Positions 26,054 through 36,115 of a stretch of DNA of 64,000 nucleotides are shown here, in pieces. Origin of the DNA: UA16 sp002292325 (lineage in GTDB: Bacteria > Bacteroidota > Bacteroidia > Flavobacteriales_D > Sanyastnellaceae); the NCBI GenBank assembly GCA_943788645.1, contig CALSRC010000004.1, positions 124,001 to 188,000 of the forward strand, in the 5' to 3' direction. The notes beneath the pieces were generated by a model that saw only the letters and a program-made list of their open reading frames with translations, had not been told where the DNA came from and searched no databases. The number at the start of each line of letters is the position of its first letter. The stretch's first letter is position 1. Both the position numbers and the translations under genes were made by a program.

Positions 26054-27121
26054 ATGACGAACACATTCAAATCCGGCCTTGTTCAACTCGGGCAGTGGTT
26101 TCGTGGTGAAATTGCTGGGAAAGGAAGCAATGATCACGACTTACTTTTCCGAGCAGAGGCGCAGAACCGCTGGTTCACGCCCGAATTCATTCGAATGGCT
26201 TTGCATGCCAATGGAACCATGTTGGAGTCCGGCACTCTCGATCGGTGGACGCAACAATACCCCGAGCTTTCTATTCCGCTTGAATCACGTCGGGTTGGCC
26301 TTGTGCTTGCAGGAAACTTACCCATGGTAGGGTGGCATGACATTCTCTGTGTTTTGATGAGTGGTCATTGTGCCGTGATCAAATGCAGTTCCAACGATGC
26401 CATCTTGATTCCGGCAGCAATTGAGGCCTTGCGAGGTTTTACAGACACACCGGATCTTGATGGAAGGGTCGAATTCGTCACCGGTCAGTTAGGCAGTATG
26501 GATGCGGTGATTGCTACGGGAAGTTCCAATTCAAATCGATATTTCGAATATTACTTCAGGGATTTGCCCAAAGTCTTGCGAAGCCAACGCACCAGCACGG
26601 CGGTCCTTTTGGGAACAGAGACGGATGAGGAATTGCGTGCGTTGGGTGCTGACGTTTTTAATTATTACGGCATGGGGTGCCGGAGCGTGACGAAATTGTT
26701 TTTGCCCAATGGGTTTGATTTGAATCGACTGTTCGCCGTGTGGGTAGACTGGGCTCATTTAGCAGACAACAATAAGTACGCGAACAATTATGATTATCAC
26801 AAAGCTGTTTGGTTGTTGAATCAACATCAGCTGATAGAGAATGGCTTTGTTCTTTTAAAGCAGGATCCGGGCATTTTCAGTCCAGTGGGCACGCTTTACT
26901 ATGATTTCTACGGCGGTTTGTCCGAAGTCAAGGAGGCCATTGATCGGGATGCAGACTCCATTCAATGTGTGGCGACTTCTGACACCGCGGCGCTTGAAGG
27001 CATCGCTTCTCCACTTGTAGAGTTGGGTCAGACTCAATGTCCCGACCCTTGGCAATATGCCGATGGAATTGACACATTATCTTTTTTATTGGCGCTATCT
27101 TCGAACCCGGATGCGCAGTAG
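26054..27121 (+). CDS. Acyl-CoA reductase, LuxC-like family
   Basis: A 355-aa protein of the LuxC-type acyl-CoA reductase family, related to aldehyde dehydrogenases. It would reduce an acyl-CoA or acyl-enzyme to an aldehyde with NADPH. Family-like segments are VGLVLAGNLPMVGWHDILCV (~residues 80-100) and CAVIKCSSNDAILIPAA. Others are GSSNSNRYFEYYF and YYGMGCRSVTKLFLP, where the Cys in GMGCRSV is a candidate catalytic nucleophile. The open frame extends to 25901, but the extra part overlaps the divergent ferredoxin; the ATG at 26054 (MTNTFKSGLVQLGQWF) fits family length. The next gene starts 13 bases after its stop. Physiological substrate unknown. Confidence 0.85.
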   Translation: MTNTFKSGLVQLGQWFRGEIAGKGSNDHDLLFRAEAQNRWFTPEFIRMALHANGTMLESGTLDRWTQQYPELSIPLESRRVGLVLAGNLPMVGWHDILCVLMSGHCAVIKCSSNDAILIPAAIEALRGFTDTPDLDGRVEFVTGQLGSMDAVIATGSSNSNRYFEYYFRDLPKVLRSQRTSTAVLLGTETDEELRALGADVFNYYGMGCRSVTKLFLPNGFDLNRLFAVWVDWAHLADNNKYANNYDYHKAVWLLNQHQLIENGFVLLKQDPGIFSPVGTLYYDFYGGLSEVKEAIDRDADSIQCVATSDTAALEGIASPLVELGQTQCPDPWQYADGIDTLSFLLALSSNPDAQ

Positions 27122-27134
27122 CGCTAAAATTAAA

Positions 27135-28250
27135 ATGAATATGGTCGCACGTTACCTCTTTTCCGCACTGTTCATAATCAGTTGGGTTGGATGTTCAACA
27201 GACATTGAGTTGAATGCGCCGTACCAGCGCACGCCGGTCGTATTCGCTTTGTTGGATGCTGCGCAGGATACGCAATGGGTGCGCATTAACCGAACGTGGC
27301 TGGGCGATGGAAATCAGTACGATGCAGCCATGGTCGCTGATAGCAGCGAATACCCTGCGGATGAGGTTGCGGTGGAAGTTCGTGAGGTGATGAACGGCAT
27401 AAACCTACAATCATGGGTTTTACAGGACACGATCATCGCAAATAAATCGGATGACGGAATCTTTTATGGCCCAGAACAACAAATGTGGTTTTTTGTGCCG
27501 GATCAACCGCTAAACACCGATGCTGGATACGATTTGGATATTTCAATTGATTCCGAGGTTGAGCCCATTACTTCCTCGACCAATATGATCGCAGAGCAAA
27601 TTGGAAACATCACCCAGCCGCCTCCAGGCGTCAACAATTTCAAATTAGGATTTGCAAGTGTCAGTCCTCAGACGACCATTTATCCTGACATCACGTTTAA
27701 GTGGTCTTCCACTTCCGGTGCGAGTCGCTACGACATTGCAGTTTTTATTCACGTGATTGAGCGTGTCTGGAATGACCTTGGTCATACCGACTTGGCTGAA
27801 GAGCGCGAACGCGTTGTTGAGTGGACCATTGGTACATTGAACACAGAAGACGATGAAGGAGGTGAAGTTTTACAAAAGGCGGTCAGTGGTGAGCGTTTTT
27901 TTTCAATTTTGGCCACGAAACTTGACGTGGACCCTTACATCACGCGTGTCTTGGGTGTTTGGGACGAAGATGTTCAAGTTGCTCGGGCTGTAGACTTTGA
28001 GTTGACCATAGCGAACGACGAGCTCTCCACGTATCTGGAGGTCAATGCTCCGGTAACGGGGGTCATACAGGAGCGTCCTGAATACACCAACATCAACAAT
28101 GGTTTGGGATTGTTTGCCTCTCGCAGCACGCAGGGTGTCTATGGAATTGGTTTCACAACAGCGACCATGCAAGCATTGAGGGAGGGAAGTCAAACGGACT
28201 CGTTGAATTTTTGTTCGCCCAATCCATTTTCTGATTATTACTGCGATTGA
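27135..28250 (+). CDS. Hypothetical lipoprotein
   Basis: About 371 aa. The N-terminus (NMVARYLFSALFIISWVGCSTD) is a lipoprotein signal with lipobox Cys in WVGC, so the protein is anchored in an envelope membrane. The mature part looks beta-rich: TPVVFALLDAAQDTQWVRIN, then Ig-like or fibronectin-like pieces around ITFKWSSTSGASRYDIAVFI. It resembles DUF4249-type lipoproteins of Bacteroidota in layout, but I see no decisive motif. The frame is open from 27057, which overlaps the previous gene; ATG at 27135 or 27141 is more likely. The downstream gene overlaps its stop by one base (TGATG), indicating translational coupling. Confidence 0.75.
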   Translation: MNMVARYLFSALFIISWVGCSTDIELNAPYQRTPVVFALLDAAQDTQWVRINRTWLGDGNQYDAAMVADSSEYPADEVAVEVREVMNGINLQSWVLQDTIIANKSDDGIFYGPEQQMWFFVPDQPLNTDAGYDLDISIDSEVEPITSSTNMIAEQIGNITQPPPGVNNFKLGFASVSPQTTIYPDITFKWSSTSGASRYDIAVFIHVIERVWNDLGHTDLAEERERVVEWTIGTLNTEDDEGGEVLQKAVSGERFFSILATKLDVDPYITRVLGVWDEDVQVARAVDFELTIANDELSTYLEVNAPVTGVIQERPEYTNINNGLGLFASRSTQGVYGIGFTTATMQALREGSQTDSLNFCSPNPFSDYYCD

Positions 28251-28690
28251 TGGAACACACACTTTCGATTCAAGCCCATGATGCAACCATTGAACTGTCC
28301 ATGGGGCTCTACACCGTGCGGTTTGCCGATGAGGCAGTTCTTGATTTGAATCAAATGAAGCGAGTGGAGCAAGCACGCCGAGAACTCTTGGAAGGTGGTG
28401 TTGGACCCGTGCTTGTTTTGATTCCTAAGAATGCAGCGTTGGTCGAACAAGAGGCATTGGCTTGGTTGGGCTCAGATAAAGCGATGTTGGATGTTCCCGC
28501 ACGTGCAGTGGTTGTTCCTTCTTCCGTGCAAGTATTAAAGGACAAAATTCGCTGGGCGCTGTTCAAACCCTCTGTAGCTTTTCGGGTCTTTCGAAATCCT
28601 CAAATAGCCAAAGGCTGGGTACTGGATCAGTGGTATACCACTCAAGTGGGAGCGGAGATTGACGCGTTCGAATCCGATGGATTGATTTAA
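28250..28690 (+). CDS. Hypothetical STAS-like small protein
   Basis: 146 aa, soluble, no signal peptide. The fold looks like the alternating beta-alpha pattern of SpoIIAA/STAS-like proteins (GLYTVRFADEAVLDLNQMKR, then GPVLVLIPKNAALVEQEALA, then ARAVVVPSSVQVLKDKIRWA). Related proteins in Bacteroidota are annotated as DUF7793 or STAS-like; assignment by eye is tentative. The ATG overlaps the stop of the lipoprotein gene by one base, and the next gene on the other strand ends only 1 base after its stop. Confidence 0.7.
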   Translation: MEHTLSIQAHDATIELSMGLYTVRFADEAVLDLNQMKRVEQARRELLEGGVGPVLVLIPKNAALVEQEALAWLGSDKAMLDVPARAVVVPSSVQVLKDKIRWALFKPSVAFRVFRNPQIAKGWVLDQWYTTQVGAEIDAFESDGLI

Positions 28691-28691
28691 T

Positions 28692-29744
28692 TCAGCGCAC
28701 AAAGATCCGTTCTATAACAGCTTGCTGCTCGTGGGTGGCATCATGTCGGATAAAGTAAACTCCAGCTTTAAGCCAAGTGGGAACCGTAAATCCCATTGAA
28801 CGTCCGTCCAGGAGCTCTTTTCCGTGTAAGTCCAAGAAGGACCAGGAAGTTGTCGCATTCCACTCGATCGATTGTCCGCGAATCACAGGATTTGGAAAGG
28901 CAGGATATGATGCCGGTTTGGTCGGCTTCAAAACGGCGTTTGGCTGACTCAAATCTTGGAATGAGGCTACAAGGGGAAGTCCGATGATTTCAGTGATCTC
29001 GAGCAGCGGAAATCCCGTTCCTTCCCCCCACCATTGATAAGTGACTTGCTCACGGTCCAATGTAAAGGGTTCTCCGAGTTCTTCAATGAAGATGTCATCT
29101 GTTGCTGTTAGGTCGGTTCGGGTGCGGAGAACGTCATACGATCCACTTGGCAAAATCAATGTTCCCCAACCGTCGACAACCACTTGACGTTCTTGTACAA
29201 GACCGTAGGATAGGATTCCCGTCAAATCTAAATTGAATGAAGCAGTGCTGGTCATTTCCGCCCCATAGTCAAGCGGCAGCGGTAGGATTTCATCGATGTC
29301 GTCATACGCAACAGGCAGGTCGAAACCCGACGCACTAAGTCCGATGCCTGCAATGGAATAAACGTCTTCATTTGATTGATAAAAGTTATTGAATCCGTCC
29401 AGGGGAATGCCCAAGTCAATGCCTAAATCTGGGAATTCCGTGGGTAAAAAGAAATCAGATTGATAAGCGGGATTGAATGGACTATTGAAAACAAAAGCGG
29501 CGCTAAAGCTTGCGCTGCTCATGTTGGCAGGCGTAATAGGAGCGTCACCGATGATGATTAAGTCACTTGCGTCCCATGTGACATCGGCTCCTGTCATACC
29601 GCCCAAGGATAAGTCTACAATGGCAGCGGTGACGATGGGGTAGGTCACGTCCGCTTGAGGTAAATCAGAGGATGTGATGGTAATTTGTGCTTGGAGGGCG
29701 CACAGGCTGACCAAACCAAAAGAAAATGCAATAAATAACTTCAT
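28692..29744 (-). CDS. Secreted protein with T9SS type-A sorting domain
   Basis: 350 aa. It has a signal peptide (LFIAFSFGLVSLCALQAQ), an acidic beta-rich body of unknown function, and a C-terminal domain of ~75 residues. The sorting domain starts at YPAFPNPVIRGQSI and shows the usual order: PNP motif, then SWSFLDLHGKELLDG, then LKAGVYFIRH and a short basic end (ERIFVR). Type IX secretion uses this domain for export and surface attachment, after which it is cleaved. Function of the body is not recognisable; it has no Cys and no catalytic motif. It precedes the TamB gene's stop (29785) on the same strand with 40 bases between. Confidence 0.82.
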   Translation of the reverse strand: MKLFIAFSFGLVSLCALQAQITITSSDLPQADVTYPIVTAAIVDLSLGGMTGADVTWDASDLIIIGDAPITPANMSSASFSAAFVFNSPFNPAYQSDFFLPTEFPDLGIDLGIPLDGFNNFYQSNEDVYSIAGIGLSASGFDLPVAYDDIDEILPLPLDYGAEMTSTASFNLDLTGILSYGLVQERQVVVDGWGTLILPSGSYDVLRTRTDLTATDDIFIEELGEPFTLDREQVTYQWWGEGTGFPLLEITEIIGLPLVASFQDLSQPNAVLKPTKPASYPAFPNPVIRGQSIEWNATTSWSFLDLHGKELLDGRSMGFTVPTWLKAGVYFIRHDATHEQQAVIERIFVR

Positions 29745-29784
29745 ACGTCTTGGCGTTGTTCGGCAAAATACGCTCTATCCGGTA

Positions 29785-32700
29785 TCATTCGTTTTTCCAA
29801 TCTCCCCAGCGATCAAATTCACGACGAAATCGCAACCCAACGCCTTGTGTTTGATTGCCTTCAATGGCATTGCTGAGCCCAGGGTTTTGACGCGTGTGTC
29901 CAGTCAATTGCCAAGTGCCATCATCGCTTAGATCATAGCTGATCGTCAAATCTTGGATTTGCACGTCATCGGGCTGGATTTGCCCCATGGATTGAGCGCC
30001 TATTGCACCTTCAATGTGAAGTCTGTCATTGAAGAGTTGAGTGCTCAAGGCGATTCCCAAGGCTTGCTCACCGCTGAACTCATCTTGTGCATAGTCGAGC
30101 CCCAAGTCCATCCCAGGGGATATTTGAGAGATCCAATGGCCGAGTTGATTCGCGAGGAGTTGTGCGCTCTGGGCCGGGTTGAGGAAGCCACCAATGGCAG
30201 ACTGGGAGAGGTCGGTGCCAAAGAATTGATTCATTACGAGCAAACTCAGCCCTTGACGTTGCACCTCTTCTTCGTTCAATAAGGCGTTGGCCATTAATGC
30301 CTGAATTCTGGAGTCTGCGTTGGGTGTACGGATATCAAAATCCAAGGAAGGTCGCATCAATGCCCCAGTTAATTGCAACCCCAGTTCGACCGGAATTCTT
30401 CCAGGTAAATCAACGGCTGTAGGGAGTAAGGGGTCCAATCGCGCGCGAGTTGCATATGAAGTGGCCAGGTTAATTTCAGCTTGGTAGGGATCACCTTCCC
30501 AAACAATCGTGCCACCGGGTGTTACCTGGAATCGCTTGCTCAGCCAGTTTTGCAGGGTAAAATAATAGGTACCCTCTTTAATTTCCAGATTGCCTGTCAA
30601 TTGTAAATTCTCCAAGTCATCAACGATTAAATCAAGATGGCCTTCTGCTTTGCCGACGATTTCATCTCCCACGCTGCGATCGAAAATGATACGTGCCTCT
30701 GCTTGAGGAGATACGTCAATCCCCAAATTAAGTTGGATGTCGGAAAAATCACCCCTTCTTTCTATGCGGGGTTCAGAACCTTTCTCGGGGGTGTTGAATC
30801 TCAAAAATTGAGCGGATGACACATCGCTATTGACATCCATTGGCAGGGAAAACAGAGTGCCTTTTTCGGTCCGAAGTTGGGCGTCAATCGTCAGCTTTTG
30901 TCCAAAACCCGCAATGTTGATGTCCCCCGTGCAACTCGCTTTTCCGAAAAAGAATCCGTCGTCGCTTGGTGGTGTATTCATGAGTTGAATTGGAGCCGCT
31001 TGAGCATCGACCCCAAAGTCCAGGTCCCAATTCTGAAAGTTCTTGTGCAACACTGTGCCATTGAATCGTGCATTTTGGCCCATTTCATCGGTTATTTTCC
31101 ATTGATTCAAAAGAAATTCACCGGGATGAATAACTGCATTTCCGTCGATGGTGTAACGCGTGTTGAGGTAGGGGATCCGAAGTGCCGTGGTTTCAGTGGT
31201 GATGTATCCGTCCAATTGAGGTTGGTCGTCCAAACCAGAGAATCGAAGCAATCCTGCAGCTGTCCCTTCCAATTCAAAGCTTTGATCTGGCAGGAATTGA
31301 TTCACGGGTGTCAGATCGATCTGCTCAAATTTGACGAATCCGAAAGTGTTTGAGGGATCTTCCATGGATATCTGCACCTCGCCGTTTAGGATCCCCGCTG
31401 GCGCAATGGATGCCGAAATCTCTGCCCGCGGGCTGCGAATGGGTCCGTTGACCTGAGCCGTGATGTTGGATGCTTGGAATTCGTTTCGAGTGAGTTCATG
31501 GAGTTGAAATGCTCCTTTGATTTCAGGATTGGGCAAAAGGCCTGTTATTTGAATCTCGCCATCAAACCCATCTGCAGTCCATGCCTTGGGCACAAAAGAA
31601 AGCCCTTGTGATGTGTGCCACTTCATGGCCGTCGAAAGATCGATTCCTTTGCTCATTTGGTACGAAACCTCCGTGTCCAAGTGGCCTTGAGAAGATTCTA
31701 ACCGAAAGGGTTGAACCTGGAATTGGCGTTCCGAACGGGACCAGGCTGCAAGGAGGGGTTTGTTCAATCTAAAACCATCTTCTCCAAAGGGGACATACAA
31801 AGAATCCATGGCGAAGACAAACCCATTGTCGTTGTTGCTGAATTGAAAAGTCATAGCACCGGGCGCTTTTGTGGATCCTTGATCCCAGTCAATTTCACCC
31901 CGCCAATCTTCGGACTGTAAGGCTCGCACTTCAATGGATGAAGCGATGGTCTTTTCGTTGAGCACGGCCTCTTGAATTGCACATGATAAGCTTGCTTGAT
32001 TGTTTTCATCTTCGTCCCAAGTGACTTGCAAGTTTTGGGTTGTTAGTCCCTTGTAATTGAACGAAGAGAGGTCGGCTTGGAGCGCAAAAGATTGTGAATC
32101 CCACTGGCCTTCAATTGAACTCTTGTCACCCAGAGCAAATGGTAAGTTGGTCAAAAGGCCAATGGGTCTGAAGCGCTTTATTGTAGTCGCAAACTCGAGC
32201 TGAGGATGGACATTGGTGCCGGAGATCGATTCAGTAAGCGAAGGAGAGGAGGAGGATTCAGTCCAAGTCCACGGATGAAGTCGCCAATACTGAATCGCTT
32301 GTGAATTGCCGCGGGCGAAACCATTGATGAGATCAGACTCCCACGTGACCGCCCATTCTGAAAGGTTTTGTTTTAGTACAAGGTCGAGCCGTTCAAAAGA
32401 ACGCGGTATGCGATTCTCCAAAAGTGTGATGTCTCTGAATTCTACAATTTGGATGCCATCTCCATCCCACGTTTGGTTCCCACGGATGTTGAGTTTGGCG
32501 AATAAATCCCATTCAACATCGGAAGACAAAGAATGCTGTGTTTCAACGCTGCACTCTGTTGTGTGAGACCAACGCACGGAATCCCATGCGGCGTCCGTGT
32601 TGCCGCGCATAATTGATCCATTTCGATCGGCAAGCGAAAACGTGGCTATCGCTTCTTCTGGTAGCAACGAAAGATCACCTTCGAAACGCCAAGGTTGCCC

Positions 32701-33888
32701 CGATGAAGTTTCCACGTTCTCACTGAACGTTAAGCCAGCTAAAATCAAACGAAGATCGTGCTGTCCTTCACCTGGATTCCATTGAAATTCGATGTGTTTT
32801 TTGATTGGATTCGATTCTTCCAGCGGTGAAGAGTTGAAGGCTATCCCGTTATTCCCGCCCATGATTTCCAATTGCCACAATCGCGATTCATGAATATAGC
32901 GCGGACATTGAATTTGATTCCAAACGACGTCCCATTCTGGTGCAAGTGGCTCCAGTTGGATAGGACCGATGGTCCAGTCTTGGGTGGTGCCGCTTGCAGG
33001 AATATTCCAGTTCCCCACTTGCACTTGTCCCGTGATTTCGGTGTTTTTGTCCCGTGATAATTGACCGCTTAATTGTTCTGCAAGAACGCGTGATTTGAAA
33101 AGTTGGACCCACGCAAGGCTCGTATCCAAAGGCCATGTTTCCGGTGTCCAATTCCAAATGAATTCCAATTCGCTCTTGCTGTCGGTTCGGTGCAATTCCC
33201 CTTGGATTTCTCCCCAATTCGATTCAGTTTGAATCTGAAGATTCGCATCTTCATAGTTGCCCCCCATTTGCGCTTGGAGTTTATCGAATACCATAGGAGC
33301 ATTCCACAGAAGAGAATTTTTTTGAGGATGGACCGTGAGCTCTGCCTCCTGAAGGACTGCGCTAAATTGTGTTGGTCCTAAAGTCACCGAGTCGATTGCT
33401 GCAACCGGCATTTTGAATTCCAGATGCCCCCACTTTTCTCCCGTGTGGACCTGCACTTGATCGATTTTAATTTCTGAAATTTCGCATTCGAATGGAACTC
33501 CCGAATCCGTTGCAGGTGACGTTGCATTGAACAACCATTGATCGGGTATTTGCCCGCTTACTTGATGGATCTCGAGGCGATTGATGATCCACTTGTTTTG
33601 AATCCGCCAAAACCGTTGCGGTGCGATAAGCACCGATGACGCACTAAAAAAGCGTTCGGTTTCACCTGAGACTTCCAATCCTGTTAGTTCAATTTCAGGT
33701 GGAAAGAATCCAACGGAGGCTTGGTTAACTTGAACATGGACCCCCCATTTCACAGCGTTTTTGGATAGAAAGAATTGAATAGCACCTGTGTGGACGCGAT
33801 GGGACATGAGGATGGCTGCCAAGAAACCAATTCCTGCAAAACCTCTGATGAAGTATTTCCAATATTTATTTGTTCGTTTGGCGCGCAT
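29785..33888 (-). CDS. TamB-like translocation and assembly module protein
   Basis: A 1367-aa single-pass envelope protein. The ATG at 33888 gives an N-terminal anchor (FIRGFAGIGFLAAILMSHRV), then a very long series of beta strands with repeated LxVxWDxxxx-like pattern, and a C-terminal DUF490/TamB domain from about residue 1050 (RRGDFSDIQLNLGIDVSPQA, TGNLEIKEGTYYFTLQNWLS, FQVTPGGTIVWEGDPYQAEI). TamB-type proteins form a hydrophobic groove that carries lipids from the inner to the outer membrane. The open frame reaches 34014 but would overlap tsaD, so 33888 is preferred. The two genes diverge with 37 bases between. Confidence 0.87.
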   Translation of the reverse strand: MRAKRTNKYWKYFIRGFAGIGFLAAILMSHRVHTGAIQFFLSKNAVKWGVHVQVNQASVGFFPPEIELTGLEVSGETERFFSASSVLIAPQRFWRIQNKWIINRLEIHQVSGQIPDQWLFNATSPATDSGVPFECEISEIKIDQVQVHTGEKWGHLEFKMPVAAIDSVTLGPTQFSAVLQEAELTVHPQKNSLLWNAPMVFDKLQAQMGGNYEDANLQIQTESNWGEIQGELHRTDSKSELEFIWNWTPETWPLDTSLAWVQLFKSRVLAEQLSGQLSRDKNTEITGQVQVGNWNIPASGTTQDWTIGPIQLEPLAPEWDVVWNQIQCPRYIHESRLWQLEIMGGNNGIAFNSSPLEESNPIKKHIEFQWNPGEGQHDLRLILAGLTFSENVETSSGQPWRFEGDLSLLPEEAIATFSLADRNGSIMRGNTDAAWDSVRWSHTTECSVETQHSLSSDVEWDLFAKLNIRGNQTWDGDGIQIVEFRDITLLENRIPRSFERLDLVLKQNLSEWAVTWESDLINGFARGNSQAIQYWRLHPWTWTESSSSPSLTESISGTNVHPQLEFATTIKRFRPIGLLTNLPFALGDKSSIEGQWDSQSFALQADLSSFNYKGLTTQNLQVTWDEDENNQASLSCAIQEAVLNEKTIASSIEVRALQSEDWRGEIDWDQGSTKAPGAMTFQFSNNDNGFVFAMDSLYVPFGEDGFRLNKPLLAAWSRSERQFQVQPFRLESSQGHLDTEVSYQMSKGIDLSTAMKWHTSQGLSFVPKAWTADGFDGEIQITGLLPNPEIKGAFQLHELTRNEFQASNITAQVNGPIRSPRAEISASIAPAGILNGEVQISMEDPSNTFGFVKFEQIDLTPVNQFLPDQSFELEGTAAGLLRFSGLDDQPQLDGYITTETTALRIPYLNTRYTIDGNAVIHPGEFLLNQWKITDEMGQNARFNGTVLHKNFQNWDLDFGVDAQAAPIQLMNTPPSDDGFFFGKASCTGDINIAGFGQKLTIDAQLRTEKGTLFSLPMDVNSDVSSAQFLRFNTPEKGSEPRIERRGDFSDIQLNLGIDVSPQAEARIIFDRSVGDEIVGKAEGHLDLIVDDLENLQLTGNLEIKEGTYYFTLQNWLSKRFQVTPGGTIVWEGDPYQAEINLATSYATRARLDPLLPTAVDLPGRIPVELGLQLTGALMRPSLDFDIRTPNADSRIQALMANALLNEEEVQRQGLSLLVMNQFFGTDLSQSAIGGFLNPAQSAQLLANQLGHWISQISPGMDLGLDYAQDEFSGEQALGIALSTQLFNDRLHIEGAIGAQSMGQIQPDDVQIQDLTISYDLSDDGTWQLTGHTRQNPGLSNAIEGNQTQGVGLRFRREFDRWGDWKNE

Positions 33889-33925
33889 CAATAGCTGTGA
33901 AATTATACTTTTGTGACCAGAAATC

Positions 33926-34939
33926 ATGCCACAATCACCTGTAATTCTTGCTTTTGAATCATCCTGTGATGATACAGGCGTTGCTCTCATACGAGGTAAC
34001 AAGGTTTTAGCCAATACGGTGGCAAATCAAGCAATCCACGCAAAATTTGGTGGAGTTGTTCCCGAGTTGGCGAGTCGTGCGCACATCCAAAATATCGTTC
34101 CTACGTTGGATGTTGCTTTGGAAGAGTCAGGTATCGAGGTATCGTCCATTGATGCAGTAGCTTATACCCGTGGTCCAGGTTTGATGGGCTCATTGCACGT
34201 AGGCACATCTTTTGCGAAATCGTGGGCTTGGAGTCACGGTAAACCCATGATCCCTGTAAATCATATGCAGGCTCATATTTTGGCCCATTTCTTGGCACCG
34301 GGACCGTATCCTCGTTTTCCTTTTTTATGTTTGACCGTATCAGGAGGTCACACCCAACTCGTCGAGGTGAGTTCGGCATTGAACATGCGTGTACTGGGTG
34401 AAACGCTGGACGATGCGGCTGGAGAAGCATTCGACAAGGTTGCTAAATTGATGGGGTTACCTTACCCAGGGGGACCTGTTTTAGATCGCTTGGCGGCCGA
34501 AGGCGATGCTTTTGCTTATCCATTTTCAAAGCCCAATGTTGCTGGTTTGGATATGAGTTTCAGTGGACTCAAAACACAAATCTGGCAATTTCTTCAGCGG
34601 AAAACACAGGAGGATCCGGCCTTCATCGCTGGTCACAAGAATGACATTGCCGCAAGTGTTCAACGAATCATCTTAGATGTTCTTTTGGATAAATTAGAAG
34701 CGGCTGTTGCGCAAACAGGAATAAAACGAGTAGCGATTGCAGGGGGTGTTTCTGCGAACAGTGGCTTACGTGCGAGACTGAGAACGATGCAGGAGAGTGA
34801 CGATTGGGATGTGTTCATTCCTCCCTTATCTTATTGTACGGACAATGCTGCCATGATTGCCATGGCTGGATCGCTCATGTTCCAAGAGCGCTGGATTGGA
34901 GCCTTATCGGATGAGCCGCAACCTCGGTGGACCTTTTGA
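33926..34939 (+). CDS. tsaD: tRNA N6-adenosine threonylcarbamoyltransferase TsaD
   Basis: 337 aa, full length for the family. The enzyme transfers the threonylcarbamoyl group to A37 of tRNAs reading ANN codons, with TsaB and TsaE as partners (not in the window). Metal-binding His113 and His117 lie in NHMQAHILAHF. LTVSGGHTQLV is the ATP-binding loop, and DAVAYTRGPGLMGSL and the C-terminal SYCTDNAAMIA are further family signatures. It is essential in most bacteria. The gene diverges from tamB by 37 bases; the sequence TACTTTTG at 33906-33913 resembles a -7 element, but no TTG lies at the right distance. Confidence 0.97.
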   Translation: MPQSPVILAFESSCDDTGVALIRGNKVLANTVANQAIHAKFGGVVPELASRAHIQNIVPTLDVALEESGIEVSSIDAVAYTRGPGLMGSLHVGTSFAKSWAWSHGKPMIPVNHMQAHILAHFLAPGPYPRFPFLCLTVSGGHTQLVEVSSALNMRVLGETLDDAAGEAFDKVAKLMGLPYPGGPVLDRLAAEGDAFAYPFSKPNVAGLDMSFSGLKTQIWQFLQRKTQEDPAFIAGHKNDIAASVQRIILDVLLDKLEAAVAQTGIKRVAIAGGVSANSGLRARLRTMQESDDWDVFIPPLSYCTDNAAMIAMAGSLMFQERWIGALSDEPQPRWTF

Positions 34940-34950
34940 GGAACCCTTAA

Positions 34951-36024
34951 TTAGCTCGCTTTCTTGCTCTCGCGTTGATTCCAGGCCGGTTCAAGCGCCC
35001 AAAGGGGAAAGCTCAATCGTGAAGTAACTCCACGTTGGAAAGGATGTGATTCCATCCCTTCTTCAATGTTCAGCGTGCCCCGGTGCCTGAGCAAGGCTAG
35101 TCGTTCGCGAACGATGGCCGTTCCCCTCGATCGATGAGCGTGAGGAGCCTCTTTGCCGTTGGATAGTCCTCTGCCGTTGTCAGATACATTGATTTCTAAG
35201 TCTTCTCCCACCCATTTAACTTGAATCCTCACCCTTGGATTTGCAATCCCTTGATCAGCTAGCCCATGCCAAATCGCATTTTCAATAAGAGGTTGAAGGA
35301 TGAAAAGCGGACATGGGGTCACTTCAGGCAAGACATCCTGTTTTACATCCCAATCAAAGGAGATGGGTTGATTCAATCGAACTCGTTCTAAATCCACGTA
35401 TTGGTTCACGTGTTCCATTTCTTGTGACAACGGACCAAGAATGCGGTCTTGGGACATGAAGCCGAGCATTAAGAGTCGTCGAAAACGATGGAAAACACGG
35501 CCAGCTCGCTCACTTTCAGACTTTTGGAGCAAGTGTTGCACGCCCGTGAGAACGTTAAATAAAAAGTGCGGATTCATCTGAGATTTCAAATGTTTACGCT
35601 TTGTTTCAATGACTTTTTCCTTTAAAGCCAGGTTTTGCTGAGATTGAGAAACACTTTGAAGCAGCAATTGCTCTTGAATGAGGGTGTTTTTAGTTTCACG
35701 CGGAATTGCGGTTAAGGATCTCAATCGATGGCCATAAGCCGCGCCATTGATTCCTGTCAAAAAAATGGCTGCTTGAGCCAAACCCACGCCATTCGAACGC
35801 ATATCCATCGGCAAAAGTCCCCAATTAAGGCTCGCTACAAATGCCCCAGCAACGAGCGTAAAGGCACTGGATGCGATGGTTAAGTAAACTTGCCAAAGAG
35901 GGAGGTATGCGGAATTACGACGATGGATTTTGTAGAGATTTAATGTCATTCCCATCCCCAGAATAAACAGAATTCCGAGCGCTATGGGGAAGATTTCAAG
36001 TTCATTCGATCCATCCGTGAACAT
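34951..36024 (-). CDS. LytS-type sensor histidine kinase
   Basis: 357 aa. Three or four hydrophobic segments fill residues 10-100. A coiled-coil linker follows (~110-145). The His_kinase (PF06580 type) domain has phosphoacceptor His153 in QMNPHFLFN. The N box is ENAIWHG (~245) and the glycine loop DNGRGL (~282); these bind ATP. Such kinases usually phosphorylate a LytTR-type response regulator, but no regulator is next to it here. The gene converges with tsaD (11 bases between stops). A second, degenerate member of the same family lies at 40951-41889. Confidence 0.88.
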   Translation of the reverse strand: MFTDGSNELEIFPIALGILFILGMGMTLNLYKIHRRNSAYLPLWQVYLTIASSAFTLVAGAFVASLNWGLLPMDMRSNGVGLAQAAIFLTGINGAAYGHRLRSLTAIPRETKNTLIQEQLLLQSVSQSQQNLALKEKVIETKRKHLKSQMNPHFLFNVLTGVQHLLQKSESERAGRVFHRFRRLLMLGFMSQDRILGPLSQEMEHVNQYVDLERVRLNQPISFDWDVKQDVLPEVTPCPLFILQPLIENAIWHGLADQGIANPRVRIQVKWVGEDLEINVSDNGRGLSNGKEAPHAHRSRGTAIVRERLALLRHRGTLNIEEGMESHPFQRGVTSRLSFPLWALEPAWNQRESKKAS

Positions 36025-36115
36025 GAACGAAATTTAATCAAAACTGCACCAGCGTAGTTGGTGACAGTTTATAAGTGTAGGGCCTCGATTCACTGCTGTC
36101 AGAGAACAGGCAGTC

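Noticed and set aside
33906..33913. TACTTTTG as a promoter of tsaD
   Set aside because: It fits the -7 pattern, but there is no TTG at 19-21 bases and the leader would be only ~6 bases.
33889..34014. TamB start at 34014
   Set aside because: It would overlap tsaD by about 90 bases, and the membrane anchor follows the ATG at 33888.
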